NCBI GenBank assembly: GCA_017305935.1
Contig: JAFKJU010000036.1
Coordinates: 1-56,632, forward strand
From: Hyphomicrobiales bacterium
Lineage (GTDB): Bacteria > Pseudomonadota > Alphaproteobacteria > Rhizobiales > Rhizobiaceae
DNA: 56,632 bases
Reading direction: 5' to 3'
Positions 35,038 to 43,354 of this stretch are shown here, piece after piece. The position numbers and the translations under genes are program-made. The stretch's first letter is position 1. Each line of letters opens with the position of its first letter. Under the pieces are notes generated by a model. The model did not search any database and was not told the DNA's origin. It saw only the letters and a list, made by a program, of their open reading frames with translations.

Positions 35038-36151
35038 TGATCATCTGCATCCAGGTTCGGGCGATCTGGGCGCGTTCGCGCTGGTCCCAGGGCGCCGGAT
35101 AGGGAAACAGCCGGTCGAGCACATCGGCGGGCGGGAAGATCAGCGGATTGGCGGCAAGCGCCGGATCAATCTTTGCAAGCTCCTCCTTGACGCCGACGGC
35201 ATAGGGATATTGCAGCGTGTAGCGGCAGAAGCTCGCGGCGTTTTCCGGCCGGAACCACCAGTCGATGAAGGCGAGCGCGGCCTTCGGATCGGCGGCACCC
35301 TTGGGAATGCCGAGCCGGTCGACATAGGCGGGTGCGCCCTCCTTCGGCACGGCGAAGCCGACCTTTACCGGATCAAGCTGGGAGATGTTGACGGGCGGAG
35401 CCATGGAGGCGATCAGATCGCCGTTCGAGAGTTTCTGGCCGGCATTCTCGCCTTGCGCCGGCAGAAGCTGCCCGCTTTCGATGTGCGGTTTCAGGAAGGC
35501 CAGCACCTCCATCGCCTCCTCCAGCGTCATCTCGGCCGGCACATGGTCGATCTTGCCTTGCGATTTGAGGTAAAGCCCCCAGGCGGCGACGTTGACGACG
35601 GGCGTGGCATAGAGCCCGACCTTGCCCTTTACCGCCGGGTCGAGCAATTGTCCCCAGGATTGCAGCCCGCCCTTGAAATACGCGCGATTGAAGGCAAGGC
35701 CAACCGGCGCGAAGTCGAAGGGTATGGCGATATCGGCATGCTTGACCGATTTCAGCGACGGCAGCAGGTTCTTTTGCACATTCGGCAGGGCGGCGGGATC
35801 GAGCGGTTCGAGCCAGCCATTTTCCGCGTAGAAGGATGTATATTGGCTGCTGATGCAGATCACGTCGTAGCCGATCGGCAGGCCGGCGGTGAATTGCGGG
35901 CGGACGCTGGCAAAAAACTGGTCGGCGTCGGAAATGACCTCACGGTAGTCCACGGTGATGCCCGTCTGCTCCTTGAAACGGGCGATGTCGGCCGGGTCGC
36001 ATTCGCCGGAATTGGCGGCCCAGACGATGGTGTTCTCCGCGGCATGGGCCGCGGAGGACGGAAGGACGAGGCGGCCGCCCATGACGCCCGCTCCGGCGAG
36101 GAGGAGCTTGAGGGTCTGCCGGCGATTGGCCGTAAAACTGCACCTGTTCAT
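35030..36151 (-). CDS. Spermidine/putrescine-type periplasmic binding protein (PotD-like)
   Basis: A 373-residue secreted protein. A Tat-type signal (NRRQTLKLLLAGAG) ends after SSAAHA. Mature-protein blocks are IVWAANSGECDPADIARFKE, YDVICISSQYTSFYAENGWL and the closing lobe DWWFRPENAASFCRY. The ATG at 36151 has AAGGAG nearby and is preferred over the longer frame. It overlaps the PotB-like start by eight bases. The fold suggests polyamines or related organic cations, but amino-acid derivatives are also carried by this family. The gene order is ATPase, cupin, binding protein, PotB, PotC. Confidence 0.87.
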   Translation of the reverse strand: MNRCSFTANRRQTLKLLLAGAGVMGGRLVLPSSAAHAAENTIVWAANSGECDPADIARFKEQTGITVDYREVISDADQFFASVRPQFTAGLPIGYDVICISSQYTSFYAENGWLEPLDPAALPNVQKNLLPSLKSVKHADIAIPFDFAPVGLAFNRAYFKGGLQSWGQLLDPAVKGKVGLYATPVVNVAAWGLYLKSQGKIDHVPAEMTLEEAMEVLAFLKPHIESGQLLPAQGENAGQKLSNGDLIASMAPPVNISQLDPVKVGFAVPKEGAPAYVDRLGIPKGAADPKAALAFIDWWFRPENAASFCRYTLQYPYAVGVKEELAKIDPALAANPLIFPPADVLDRLFPYPAPWDQRERAQIARTWMQMISG

Positions 36152-36179
36152 GGACGTTCTCCTTTTTATTGAAATACGG

Positions 36180-36569
36180 TCAGTCGCGGACGTGGATGAA
36201 GATCTTGCGGATCGGTCCGGGCTGCTCCCAGCTGCCCTCATCCTTTTCGTTGTAGATCAGCAGGTCGCCGGAATTGGCGACATGCGTGCGGCCTTCCTTG
36301 TCGACGACCGTCACGTCGCCCTCGATGACGAAGTCGAAGCACTGGCCGGTGCCGAGCAGGTCGCCGTAATCGGCGTCGCGGCGCCAGAGGCCGACCGTCA
36401 CCCGGCCATCATTCGACTTCCAGACGGAGGCGTGCTGGCCGATCGGATTGCCCGGCGTGCGATCGCCTGGCATATCGCCGTAATCGTGCCAGTCATTGGC
36501 CGGATCGCCGAACTTGATGACCTGAACGCTGCTCTTGGCGGCGGTTTCGAGATTGGTATCCTTTGGCAT
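36180..36569 (-). CDS. Small single-domain cupin protein
   Basis: A 129-residue cupin of the DUF861/(S)-ureidoglycine aminohydrolase-like type: WKSNDGRVTVGLWRRDADYG, FDFVIEGDVTVVDKEGRTHV and SGDLLIYNEKDEGSWEQPGP form the two conserved motifs. Classical His metal ligands are largely missing, so a binding or sensing role is possible. AGAGGA four bases before the ATG at 36569 fixes the start. It is inserted between the ATPase and binding-protein genes of the Pot-type operon, which suggests it handles or senses the imported solute. Confidence 0.78.
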   Translation of the reverse strand: MPKDTNLETAAKSSVQVIKFGDPANDWHDYGDMPGDRTPGNPIGQHASVWKSNDGRVTVGLWRRDADYGDLLGTGQCFDFVIEGDVTVVDKEGRTHVANSGDLLIYNEKDEGSWEQPGPIRKIFIHVRD

Positions 36570-36615
36570 GCTGTCCTCTTTCATGATGGTGCCGCGGGGC
36601 GGCTCGGTTTGCCTG

Positions 36616-37653
36616 CTAGTTCGCAGGGATGAGGTAGGCTTTCGTCTCGTCGAAGGCGATGCGGCAGGCCGCACCCCGCGAAAATGCCGGCCGCTCCTGC
36701 TGCTTGAGCGTGACCGTGCCGCCATCGGCGAGCGTGGCCAGGATTTCGTGGTGGTCGCCGACATAGGTGCATTTGGTCAGCGTCGCGGCGATGCCAGCCT
36801 CGGCCAGCCGCATATGCTCCGGCCGCACCATCAGCAGACAGCGCCGGCTTTCCGGCGCCGTGGCCAGGCGCACCGTTACGCCGGCATCGAGGACGAAAGA
36901 CTGGCTGACGACCGTGCCGGGCAACAGGTTGGCGCTGCCGATAAATTCCGCGACGAAACGGGTCTGCGGCCGCTCGTAGATCTCGTCCGGCGTGCCGATC
37001 TGTTCGATGCGCCCGGCATTCATCACCGCAATGCGATCCGACATGCTGAGCGCTTCCGACTGGTCGTGGGTGACGAAAACGGTGGTGGTGCCGACATCGC
37101 GCTGGATCGTCTTCAATTCCTCGCGTAGCTGCTTGCGCATCAGGAAGTCGAGCGCCGAAAGCGGCTCGTCGAGCAGTAGCACGGCCGGCCGGTTGACCAA
37201 CGCGCGTGCGAGCGCCACCCGCTGCTGCTGACCGCCGGAAAGCCGGCCCGGCCGACGGCCGGCAAAATCCTGCATGCCGACCCTCTTCAGCTCGCCAGCC
37301 ACACGCTCGCGCCGCTCCGCCGCCGGCACCTTGCGGCGCTTCAGACCGTATTCGACGTTTTCGGCCACGCTCATATGCGGAAACAGCGCATAGTTCTGGA
37401 ACACATAGTTGGTCGGCCGGCGCGCCGGCGGCAGATGCGTGATGTCCTGCCCGCCGACCAGGATCTGCCCGCCGGACGGCGGTGCAAAGCCGCCGATCGC
37501 CTGCAGCGTCGTCGATTTGCCGCAGCCGCTCGGGCCGAGAAGCGTGAAAAATTCACCGGGCGCGATGGCGAGATCCATCGAGCGCACCGCTTCGACCGGA
37601 CCATAGCGACAGACCAGAGAGCGCAATTCCACGCCCTTCTGCGATAGCGACAT
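36616..37653 (-). CDS. Spermidine/putrescine-type ABC transporter ATP-binding protein (PotA-like)
   Basis: A 345-residue ATPase. Walker A is LLGPSGCGKSTTLQ, signature LSGGQQQR and Walker B VLLLDEPLSALD, with H-loop VFVTHDQSEAL. The C-terminal ~110 residues form the TOBE regulatory domain (CLLMVRPEHMRLAE, CTYVGDHHEILATL). The ATG at 37653 has GGAGG seven bases upstream. It is the first gene of the minus-strand importer operon and divergent from a GntR gene, whose candidate operators lie between the two. Confidence 0.9.
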   Translation of the reverse strand: MSLSQKGVELRSLVCRYGPVEAVRSMDLAIAPGEFFTLLGPSGCGKSTTLQAIGGFAPPSGGQILVGGQDITHLPPARRPTNYVFQNYALFPHMSVAENVEYGLKRRKVPAAERRERVAGELKRVGMQDFAGRRPGRLSGGQQQRVALARALVNRPAVLLLDEPLSALDFLMRKQLREELKTIQRDVGTTTVFVTHDQSEALSMSDRIAVMNAGRIEQIGTPDEIYERPQTRFVAEFIGSANLLPGTVVSQSFVLDAGVTVRLATAPESRRCLLMVRPEHMRLAEAGIAATLTKCTYVGDHHEILATLADGGTVTLKQQERPAFSRGAACRIAFDETKAYLIPAN

Positions 37654-37673
37654 CGTCACTCCTCCGCATCTAA

Positions 37674-37705
37674 AGTTTTTATTACTATAAAACTGAAATT
37701 TCAGT
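37674..37705. promoter_or_regulatory. Overlapping inverted repeats in the Pot-operon/GntR divergent promoter
   Basis: An AT-rich segment holds AGTTTT...AAAACT (37674-37694) overlapping a perfect 14-base palindrome ACTGAAATTTCAGT (37692-37705). A near copy, CTGAAATTTCTG, occurs at 37781-37792 at the start of the GntR coding sequence. The palindrome 39 bases upstream of the ATPase start fits an operator for the neighbouring GntR protein. Confidence 0.55.
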
Positions 37706-37773
37706 CAGCGTATCTTTTCTATGGCGCTTGTCAACGCTATTTCTGGGAAAATCGATTGGAACGGAAAACAGCG

Positions 37774-38442
37774 ATGCGATCTGAAATTTCTGAAGCGCAA
37801 GGCAAAGGCCAGCGCGACAACACGGGCTCGGCCGCCGGCCAGGCCTATGAAAACATTCGCGACCGGATCATCTCGCTGGTTTTGCCGCCCGGTGCGCCGC
37901 TCAACGAAGGAGAGCTTGCCGGTCATCTCGGCGTCGGGCTGACGCCGGTGCGCGATGCGATCAAGCGGCTGGCGCTCGAACATCTCATTATCGTCTATCC
38001 GCGCCGCGGCACCTTCGTCAGCGAAATCAACCTCGCCGACGAGCGCTGGCTGACCGAGGCGCGTGTGGAAATGGAAGGCCTCGCCGCCGAACTCGCGGCG
38101 AGCCGCGCCAGCGTCGAGGAGCGCCGAGCGATCAAGGAATGCGTCGAGATGCTGCTGGCCGAGTCCCAACAGTTGCGCATCAACGCGCTCGATACCGAAT
38201 TCCATCGCCGCATCTACCGGGCGGCGCACAACCCTTTTCTTGAGGCATCGCTGAACCAGTATCTCAATCTGAGCGTGCGGCTCTGGTATTACTGCCGCGA
38301 CCGGCTGCGCCCCAAGGCGACCAACGGCGATTTCCACCAGCAAGTCGCCGACGCCATCCTGGCCGGCGACCGGCAGGCGGCGCGGGCGGGGATCGTCGCC
38401 CATCTCAAGCAATCGTCGACCGAACTGCGCGAGGTCATGTGA
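37774..38442 (+). CDS. GntR-family transcriptional regulator, FCD subfamily
   Basis: A 222-residue regulator: N-terminal winged helix (YENIRDRIISLVLPPGAPLN, then LAGHLGVGLTPVRDAIKRLA) and an FCD effector domain (EFHRRIYRAAHNP, FHQQVADAIL, HLKQSS carry the usual His/Asp positions). It is divergent from the Pot-type importer and probably controls it through the palindromes between them. The ATG at 37774 is preferred; a TTG six codons upstream is in frame. Its 3' end lies 17 bases from the convergent hydrolase gene, with a short GGGCT/AGCCC hairpin between. Confidence 0.85.
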   Translation: MRSEISEAQGKGQRDNTGSAAGQAYENIRDRIISLVLPPGAPLNEGELAGHLGVGLTPVRDAIKRLALEHLIIVYPRRGTFVSEINLADERWLTEARVEMEGLAAELAASRASVEERRAIKECVEMLLAESQQLRINALDTEFHRRIYRAAHNPFLEASLNQYLNLSVRLWYYCRDRLRPKATNGDFHQQVADAILAGDRQAARAGIVAHLKQSSTELREVM

Positions 38443-38459
38443 CTGGCGCAGCGCGGGCT

Positions 38460-39179
38460 TCAGCCCTTGTAACCCGTGACCAGTTGCGTCAGCCGGGTCG
38501 GCCCAAAACTCTGGAAATGGCCACCATGGACGATGCGTGCGGGCAGAGCGGCGACGCGGGCGAGCGAGGTGCGATAGGCCGTCTTGTCGGAATGGAACGT
38601 GTCGTCGATGAGGTCGCCGTCATAGACGATGTCGCCGGCGATCAGCGTGCCGGTGGCGCGCTCGAACAGCGCGATGCCGCCGGGCGAATGGCCGGGGGTG
38701 TGGATGACCTCGAAATGCCGGTCGCCGAGATCGACCACGTCGCCGTCTTCGACGAAGGCGGTGGCCGGGCACGGCCTGACGCGATAGGCGGCGCTGTCCC
38801 AGCCGTGCGGCGGCACCATGAACATCTCCTCGTTGGCATAGCCGGCGGCGAGCGTCCATTCCGGGCGCGGATCGGCGAAGATCGCTGCTTCGGCCGGGTG
38901 GGCCAGACGAACATCGAATTCATGGGTGCTGCCGATATGATCGAAATGGGCATGGCTCGACACGCAGACGACCGGCCGTTCGCGCAGCATCGGCACATGC
39001 TTCCGAAGGCTGTAATGGCCAAGGCCGGTATCGACCAGCATATCCCGCTCCGCCCCGCGCACCAGCCACATGTTGCAGCGGAAGAAGGGATGGATCCAGG
39101 GTTCGTGGATGAGGAAGACGCCTTCGGCGAAAGGCACGACCTCGTACCAGTCCTCGGCGCGGATCGACGGTGTTTGCAT
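38460..39179 (-). CDS. Metallo-beta-lactamase-fold hydrolase
   Basis: A 239-residue MBL-fold enzyme. The zinc motif is SSHAHFDHIGS (His76, His78, Asp80, His81). Further ligands are in HTPGHSPGGIA (His), GDIVYDGDL (Asp) and HGGHFQSF (His). The overall plan fits glyoxalase II-like, lactonase-like or quorum-quenching hydrolases. It lies downstream of the first 2-oxoglutarate oxygenase gene with a 134-base gap and could be in the same unit. A short inverted repeat AGCGAAAACGCT lies at 39196-39207, right before the start. The substrate is unknown. Confidence 0.86.
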   Translation of the reverse strand: MQTPSIRAEDWYEVVPFAEGVFLIHEPWIHPFFRCNMWLVRGAERDMLVDTGLGHYSLRKHVPMLRERPVVCVSSHAHFDHIGSTHEFDVRLAHPAEAAIFADPRPEWTLAAGYANEEMFMVPPHGWDSAAYRVRPCPATAFVEDGDVVDLGDRHFEVIHTPGHSPGGIALFERATGTLIAGDIVYDGDLIDDTFHSDKTAYRTSLARVAALPARIVHGGHFQSFGPTRLTQLVTGYKG

Positions 39180-39313
39180 TGCCGGTCTCCATGAAAGCGA
39201 AAACGCTCTATCTCTTTACAGGACGAAACATCCCTGCGCACCGCCCGACGGGTCGGACGATGCACAGGGCGGGGAGAAAGTGGACCGCTCGGAAGCCTGC
39301 ACCTAGATGCGGT

Positions 39314-40174
39314 TCAGCCGGCGGTAGACGCGGTCGCGCTGAGGCGCGGCGAGACGTAGAGCGGCGTCGTGCGTCCGGAAGCGTTCATCTGGACCTTTTC
39401 GTTGAAGACGAAGCCGGGCGCATTGTCATAGGAGAAGGTGGCGACCATGCGGTCGCGTTCCCCATGGCAGGGGGCGACGCGATGGACGGACTGGTCACCG
39501 TAGAACAGCACCAGCGTGCCGGCATCCTGCGAGACCGAGATCACTTCGTCCGAGGTGCCGCGCAGCACCGCTTCGACACGGTCGAGACCGGGATTGTCCT
39601 TGTCGCGGGTATGCGGCACGAATTCGAACTCGCCGCCCTTTTCCGGGCGCTGCAGCAGCAGGGTGACCACCCAGTCATTGCCGTCGAAATGCCAGTCGTG
39701 GGTCTGGCCGTTGTTCATCATGATGACCGCGAGCGACAGGAAGGGATCGGCGATCTGGTGGACGCTCTGGCCCAGAATTTCCGCGAAGAACGGCGGCAGG
39801 CCGCCCCATTCGTAGATCTTGCGCAATTCGCTCGCGCCATCGAACACATCGGCCGGCAACATGCGCTGGACCAGCGGCTGGGGCTTGCGGAACGGATGAT
39901 CTGCCGGCAGCGACGGATCGAGCGTTTCCTGCGGATAGATGAAACGCAGGAGATCGCGGGGATAGGCCTTGCCCTTCAGGCTTTCCGCCTCGGCGACGCA
40001 GGTCGCAAGGCCCTTTTTGGTGAGAAAACCCGGGAAGAACGCAAGGCCGTTTTCGCGAAGCGAAGCCTTGGCGTTCTCGATCAGCGCCCGGCGCTTCGGG
40101 CTTTCCAGATCGTCGATCGGATAACGGTCGAGATCGACCAGATGGCTGACATCGGGGGCTTGCATGGCGCTCAT
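39314..40174 (-). CDS. Fe(II)/2-oxoglutarate oxygenase, BesD/HalD-like (first copy)
   Basis: A 286-residue oxygenase. The iron triad is His162-x-Asp164 (HDWHFDGNDW) and His231 (SVHRVAP); Arg242 is the likely 2-oxoglutarate anchor. VVTLLLQRPEKGGEFEFVPH is characteristic of the group containing the amino-acid halogenases BesD/HalD and related hydroxylases. Halogenases have Gly in place of the Asp, so this one is predicted to hydroxylate, not halogenate. The ATG at 40174 has GAGGAG upstream. It is divergent from a LacI gene, with an operator candidate between them. Free amino acids are the likely substrate class, by analogy only. Confidence 0.82.
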   Translation of the reverse strand: MSAMQAPDVSHLVDLDRYPIDDLESPKRRALIENAKASLRENGLAFFPGFLTKKGLATCVAEAESLKGKAYPRDLLRFIYPQETLDPSLPADHPFRKPQPLVQRMLPADVFDGASELRKIYEWGGLPPFFAEILGQSVHQIADPFLSLAVIMMNNGQTHDWHFDGNDWVVTLLLQRPEKGGEFEFVPHTRDKDNPGLDRVEAVLRGTSDEVISVSQDAGTLVLFYGDQSVHRVAPCHGERDRMVATFSYDNAPGFVFNEKVQMNASGRTTPLYVSPRLSATASTAG

Positions 40175-40225
40175 TTTGTGTCTCCTCGTTCGATTGCTGG
40201 TTAATGGAGCCGCGCCGGCTAAAAA

Positions 40226-40240
40226 CTTTAACGATATAAA
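40226..40240. promoter_or_regulatory. LacI-type operator candidate, degenerate copy
   Basis: CTTTAACGATATAAA matches 12 of 16 positions, including the central ACG and the right half, of the perfect palindrome at 44930-44945 when the alignment is extended one base to the left. It lies in the divergent promoter between the oxygenase gene (start 40174) and the LacI gene (start 40401), as expected for a repressor that controls itself and its neighbour. Confidence 0.5.
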
Positions 40241-40400
40241 AATGACGCAGGAATGCGAAAAGCGCAAGTGATTTGCGGCGAAAAATCCCGAAAAGCGCCT
40301 TGGCCCCCTCGAATGCGTGCAGCCGATACGGTAGCCGGTGGGCTGTGGCATCGTGTACTAACGGAGTTGTCGACTCGCACACCATGCCGAGGGAGGATCC

Positions 40401-41483
40401 GTGGACAACAAACGCAAGCCGCCGACCATCGCGGATGTCGCAGCCCTCGCCGGCGTTTCCGCGCAGACCGTCTCGAATTTTCTTACCGGGCGTTTCAAGC
40501 CACGCGGACAAAATCTCCAGCGCCTGCAGGCCGCCATCAGCGAGCTTGGCTACCGGCCGAGCGCCGCCGCGCGCGCGCTGCGGCTGAAGCAGACGGGCAT
40601 TATCGCCATGCTGCTGGAAGACGACGCCGATCCGCCCGAGGAGCGCATCCGCCATGGATGGGAGCCTCTGCACGGGATGTTCCTTTACGGGGCCACCCAG
40701 AAGGCCCGCGAACTCGGCTTCTACGTGACACCCGTCCTGACGCGACAGGGTGGGGCCGAGGCGGAAGCCGTGCGCCTGATCGGCGAAGGACGCGCCGACG
40801 CCCTGATCTGCAGCACCGAACTGATGCCGGAAGAGCAACTGGAACGCCTGCAAAAGATCGCCGGGACGGAACGGGTTCCCATCGCCATGCTGCAGGAAAG
40901 CCGCAAGCGCGATTTCATCTGCGCCGTCGCCGCGGCCGACGAGGATGGCGGCGAGCAGGCCGCCCGGCATCTGGCCGCCCTCGGCCATCGCCATGTCGCG
41001 CTGATGACCGTCAAGCCGAGCTGGCCGGGGCCCGTGCGCCGGCGCGCCGGCTTCGAGGCCGCCGCCCGCGAACTCGGCCTTGCCGTCGAGGTCTGGGAAG
41101 CCGACACCTACACGGTCGAGGCGATCCGTAGGCTGGCGGTGCCGGGGCTTGCCCGCCCGGACCGGCCGACGGCGGTTTTCGCGGTCAACGACGTGATCGC
41201 CGTCGCCCTCATGCAGCAGGCGATCGAGCTGAGGCTCACCATCCCCGGCGACCTCTCCATCCTCGGCTTCAACGATCTCGATGTCGCAAATTATGTCCGC
41301 CCGGCGCTGACCACCCTGCGCACACCCGCCGCCGCCATGGGCGCGCGGGCGGTCGAGGTTCTGGTCGATGCCATCTCGGGCAAGCCGCTCGTTTCCACGG
41401 CGCTGCTGCCCATCGATTTCGTCGCCCGCGACAGCACCGGCCCAGTGCCCGGGGCGCCGTCAGGTCAGGGCATTTCGGCGTAG
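40401..41483 (+). CDS. LacI-family transcriptional regulator
   Basis: A 360-residue regulator with a LacI helix-turn-helix (TIADVAALAGVSAQTVSNFL) at 9-28, the hinge (LGYRPSAAARALR), and a sugar-binding-type effector domain (VFAVNDVIAVALMQQ, ILGFNDLDVANYVRPALTTL). The GTG at 40401 is preceded by GGGAGGA and is the only sensible start. Oxygenase-bearing operons lie on both sides, each with an A/T-rich central-CG palindrome in its promoter, so it likely represses both. Its 3' end overlaps that of the convergent bicupin gene by 19 bases. Confidence 0.88.
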   Translation: MDNKRKPPTIADVAALAGVSAQTVSNFLTGRFKPRGQNLQRLQAAISELGYRPSAAARALRLKQTGIIAMLLEDDADPPEERIRHGWEPLHGMFLYGATQKARELGFYVTPVLTRQGGAEAEAVRLIGEGRADALICSTELMPEEQLERLQKIAGTERVPIAMLQESRKRDFICAVAAADEDGGEQAARHLAALGHRHVALMTVKPSWPGPVRRRAGFEAAARELGLAVEVWEADTYTVEAIRRLAVPGLARPDRPTAVFAVNDVIAVALMQQAIELRLTIPGDLSILGFNDLDVANYVRPALTTLRTPAAAMGARAVEVLVDAISGKPLVSTALLPIDFVARDSTGPVPGAPSGQGISA

Positions 41484-42349
41484 TCGGGCACGACGAGAAA
41501 CGCGAAGCGGATGTGCTCCGCGCTATGGTTCCAGTATTGATGCGGCGTTTGCTCCGGCAGGTAGAGAACGTCATGCGGGCCGAGTTCGAACAGCTCGCCG
41601 CTGCCGGGCAGATGGACATGCAGGCGGCCCGCCAGGCAGACGATGACCTTGTCCCCGGGATGCGTCCGGTCCTCGCTGCGCGCGCCGGGCATCAGCTCGA
41701 CCACGCCCGCCGTCAATTCCCGGGTGCTGGCATAGACCGATTCCAGCACCGGAAACCGTTCGCCGTGGATGAAATGCAGCGCCTCCGCCCGCGTGATGCG
41801 GGTGATCCCGCCCTCCTCCTCGGTCTGCGTGCGTGTTCGCTGCAAGGCCCCGGGCCATTGGCCCAGCAACTCGGTGCGGCCCGGCTGGGGCGCTTTCCCG
41901 GGCGTCGCATCGGCGCTGACGGCCTGCGCATCGCCAAGGTGGGACGGTCGCGTCTGCGGCGCATACCAGTCGAGCACCACGGTCTCGGCGGCCGTGAAAT
42001 TATAGGCCGAATGCCCCCTGGCCCGCCGCCAATGGATCGCTTCGCCGGCACCGGCGACCTGGATCTGGCCATTGCCGGGATCGTGGATCGTCAACTCGCC
42101 GGCGACGACGAAGTAGAAGCGGTCCTGATCGAAATCCGGCGCATCCGCATCCGCCAGGCGGAAATAGCCGCCGGGCTTCAAGCGGAAGGTCAGCGCGCCG
42201 ATGCGCGCATTGCGACCGTAGAAGATATCCGCGACCTGACCGGCGGCATCGCCGCCCCAGAGCGAGCGCTTCGCGGCCGCATAGGTCACCAGCCGGGGGC
42301 GGTCGAACACAGCCGCCGCCGGCGCATCGCTCGTCTTCGGTTCTTCCAT
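41465..42349 (-). CDS. Bicupin protein
   Basis: A 294-residue protein with two cupin barrels. The first contains FRLKPGGYFRLADADAPDFD and FYFVVAGELTIHDPGNGQIQ. The second contains GVVELMPGARSEDRTHPGDK, IVCLAGRLHVHLPGSG and the closing His in QTPHQYWNHS. The second barrel retains more metal-type residues (R/H/H). Bicupins include dioxygenases and ligand-binding proteins. It follows the second oxygenase gene by about 60 bases and probably belongs to its operon. The start at 42349 (MEEPKTSD) is where the similarity-like sequence begins. The substrate is unknown. Confidence 0.77.
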   Translation of the reverse strand: MEEPKTSDAPAAAVFDRPRLVTYAAAKRSLWGGDAAGQVADIFYGRNARIGALTFRLKPGGYFRLADADAPDFDQDRFYFVVAGELTIHDPGNGQIQVAGAGEAIHWRRARGHSAYNFTAAETVVLDWYAPQTRPSHLGDAQAVSADATPGKAPQPGRTELLGQWPGALQRTRTQTEEEGGITRITRAEALHFIHGERFPVLESVYASTRELTAGVVELMPGARSEDRTHPGDKVIVCLAGRLHVHLPGSGELFELGPHDVLYLPEQTPHQYWNHSAEHIRFAFLVVPDYAEMP

Positions 42350-42410
42350 GGGAAAACGGTTTCCTTTCGACTCCTGCTGCGACGGCGCACCTGCCCGGAT
42401 GCCGTCCGGC

Positions 42411-43229
42411 TTATCCGGCCGTCTCCCGGCCGAAGAACACCTTGTGGGAATAGCTCTTGCCGACAAAACCCGGCTCGTCGGCATAGGTGAGGATGGCGGT
42501 GATCCGCGGCTTCGCCCCGGCAACCGGCGTCACACGATGCAGGGATTTGTGGCCCCTGAAAACCGAAAGGGTTCCCGGAGGCGATTTGGAGCTGATCACC
42601 CCTTCGGGATCGCCGTCCAGAATCCTGCGGACGGTTCCGTAGTTCTCGTTCTCGTCCGACCGGGTGTTGGGCGCGAACTGGAATTCCCCGCCCGCGTCCG
42701 GCGCCTGCATCTGCAAGGTCACGGAAAAATCCGCCGAGTCGAAATGCCAGCCCAGTTCGCCGCCGGTCTCGGTATAGGAGATGCTGCAGGCGTTGATCGG
42801 ATCGGCGCTGCGGAAAAGCGTGCTTTTCCCGAGCACGGCCTGCAGGAAGTCCGTCAGCCCGTCCCATTCGTAGAGACGGCGCAGGATCGCCCCCGGCCCG
42901 AACAGATCCCAGGCGATGCAGGCCTGCGCCGACCGGGCCAGGACACGCCGGGGATCGTCCGCCGACAGGCCCTCGGGGATGTTTTCGGCGACATAGACCC
43001 GGAATTGCTCGTCATGCCGGAAAGCCTGGGGAAACAGCCCCTCCGCCTCGCGCACCATGGCCTCCAGCGCCTCCGGCCGAATGAAGCCTTCGAGACGGCA
43101 GGCGCCCCGGCTGGCCATGGTGGCATGGCAGGTTTCGAGAACCCGCCTTGCGCCTTCCGAATCGAGATCCTTGATCGGGTATCGATCGAAATCCACGATG
43201 GCATCGATGGTATCGAAATGGGGCGGCAT
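42411..43229 (-). CDS. Fe(II)/2-oxoglutarate oxygenase, BesD/HalD-like (second copy)
   Basis: A 272-residue paralogue of the oxygenase at 39314-40174. His162-x-Asp164 (GWHFDSADF), His231 (SLHRVTP) and Arg242 occupy the same residue numbers as in the first copy. The N-termini share FDRYPIKDL/LDRYPIDDL, and VTLQMQAPDAGGEFQFAPNT matches the family core. Asp164 again predicts hydroxylation rather than halogenation. GGAGGA just before the ATG at 43229 fixes the start. It is followed by the bicupin gene and preceded by an orphan binding protein. The two copies may act in sequence or on different substrates. Confidence 0.82.
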   Translation of the reverse strand: MPPHFDTIDAIVDFDRYPIKDLDSEGARRVLETCHATMASRGACRLEGFIRPEALEAMVREAEGLFPQAFRHDEQFRVYVAENIPEGLSADDPRRVLARSAQACIAWDLFGPGAILRRLYEWDGLTDFLQAVLGKSTLFRSADPINACSISYTETGGELGWHFDSADFSVTLQMQAPDAGGEFQFAPNTRSDENENYGTVRRILDGDPEGVISSKSPPGTLSVFRGHKSLHRVTPVAGAKPRITAILTYADEPGFVGKSYSHKVFFGRETAG

Positions 43230-43354
43230 GTCTTCCTCCGGTTCGATTGCGCCTGCAGCGCGGCCAAGGCCATGCGGTCGGGCGCAATCGCCCGGCCGCA
43301 GACAGGATGTTCTGGATAAAAGGAGATGCAGCGTCCGTTCGGACGTAACGCGTC

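Noticed and set aside
39314-40174. Possible radical halogenase
   Set aside because: The iron-binding motif is His-x-Asp (HFD) and not the His-x-Gly required to leave a site for chloride; the same holds for the copy at 42411-43229.
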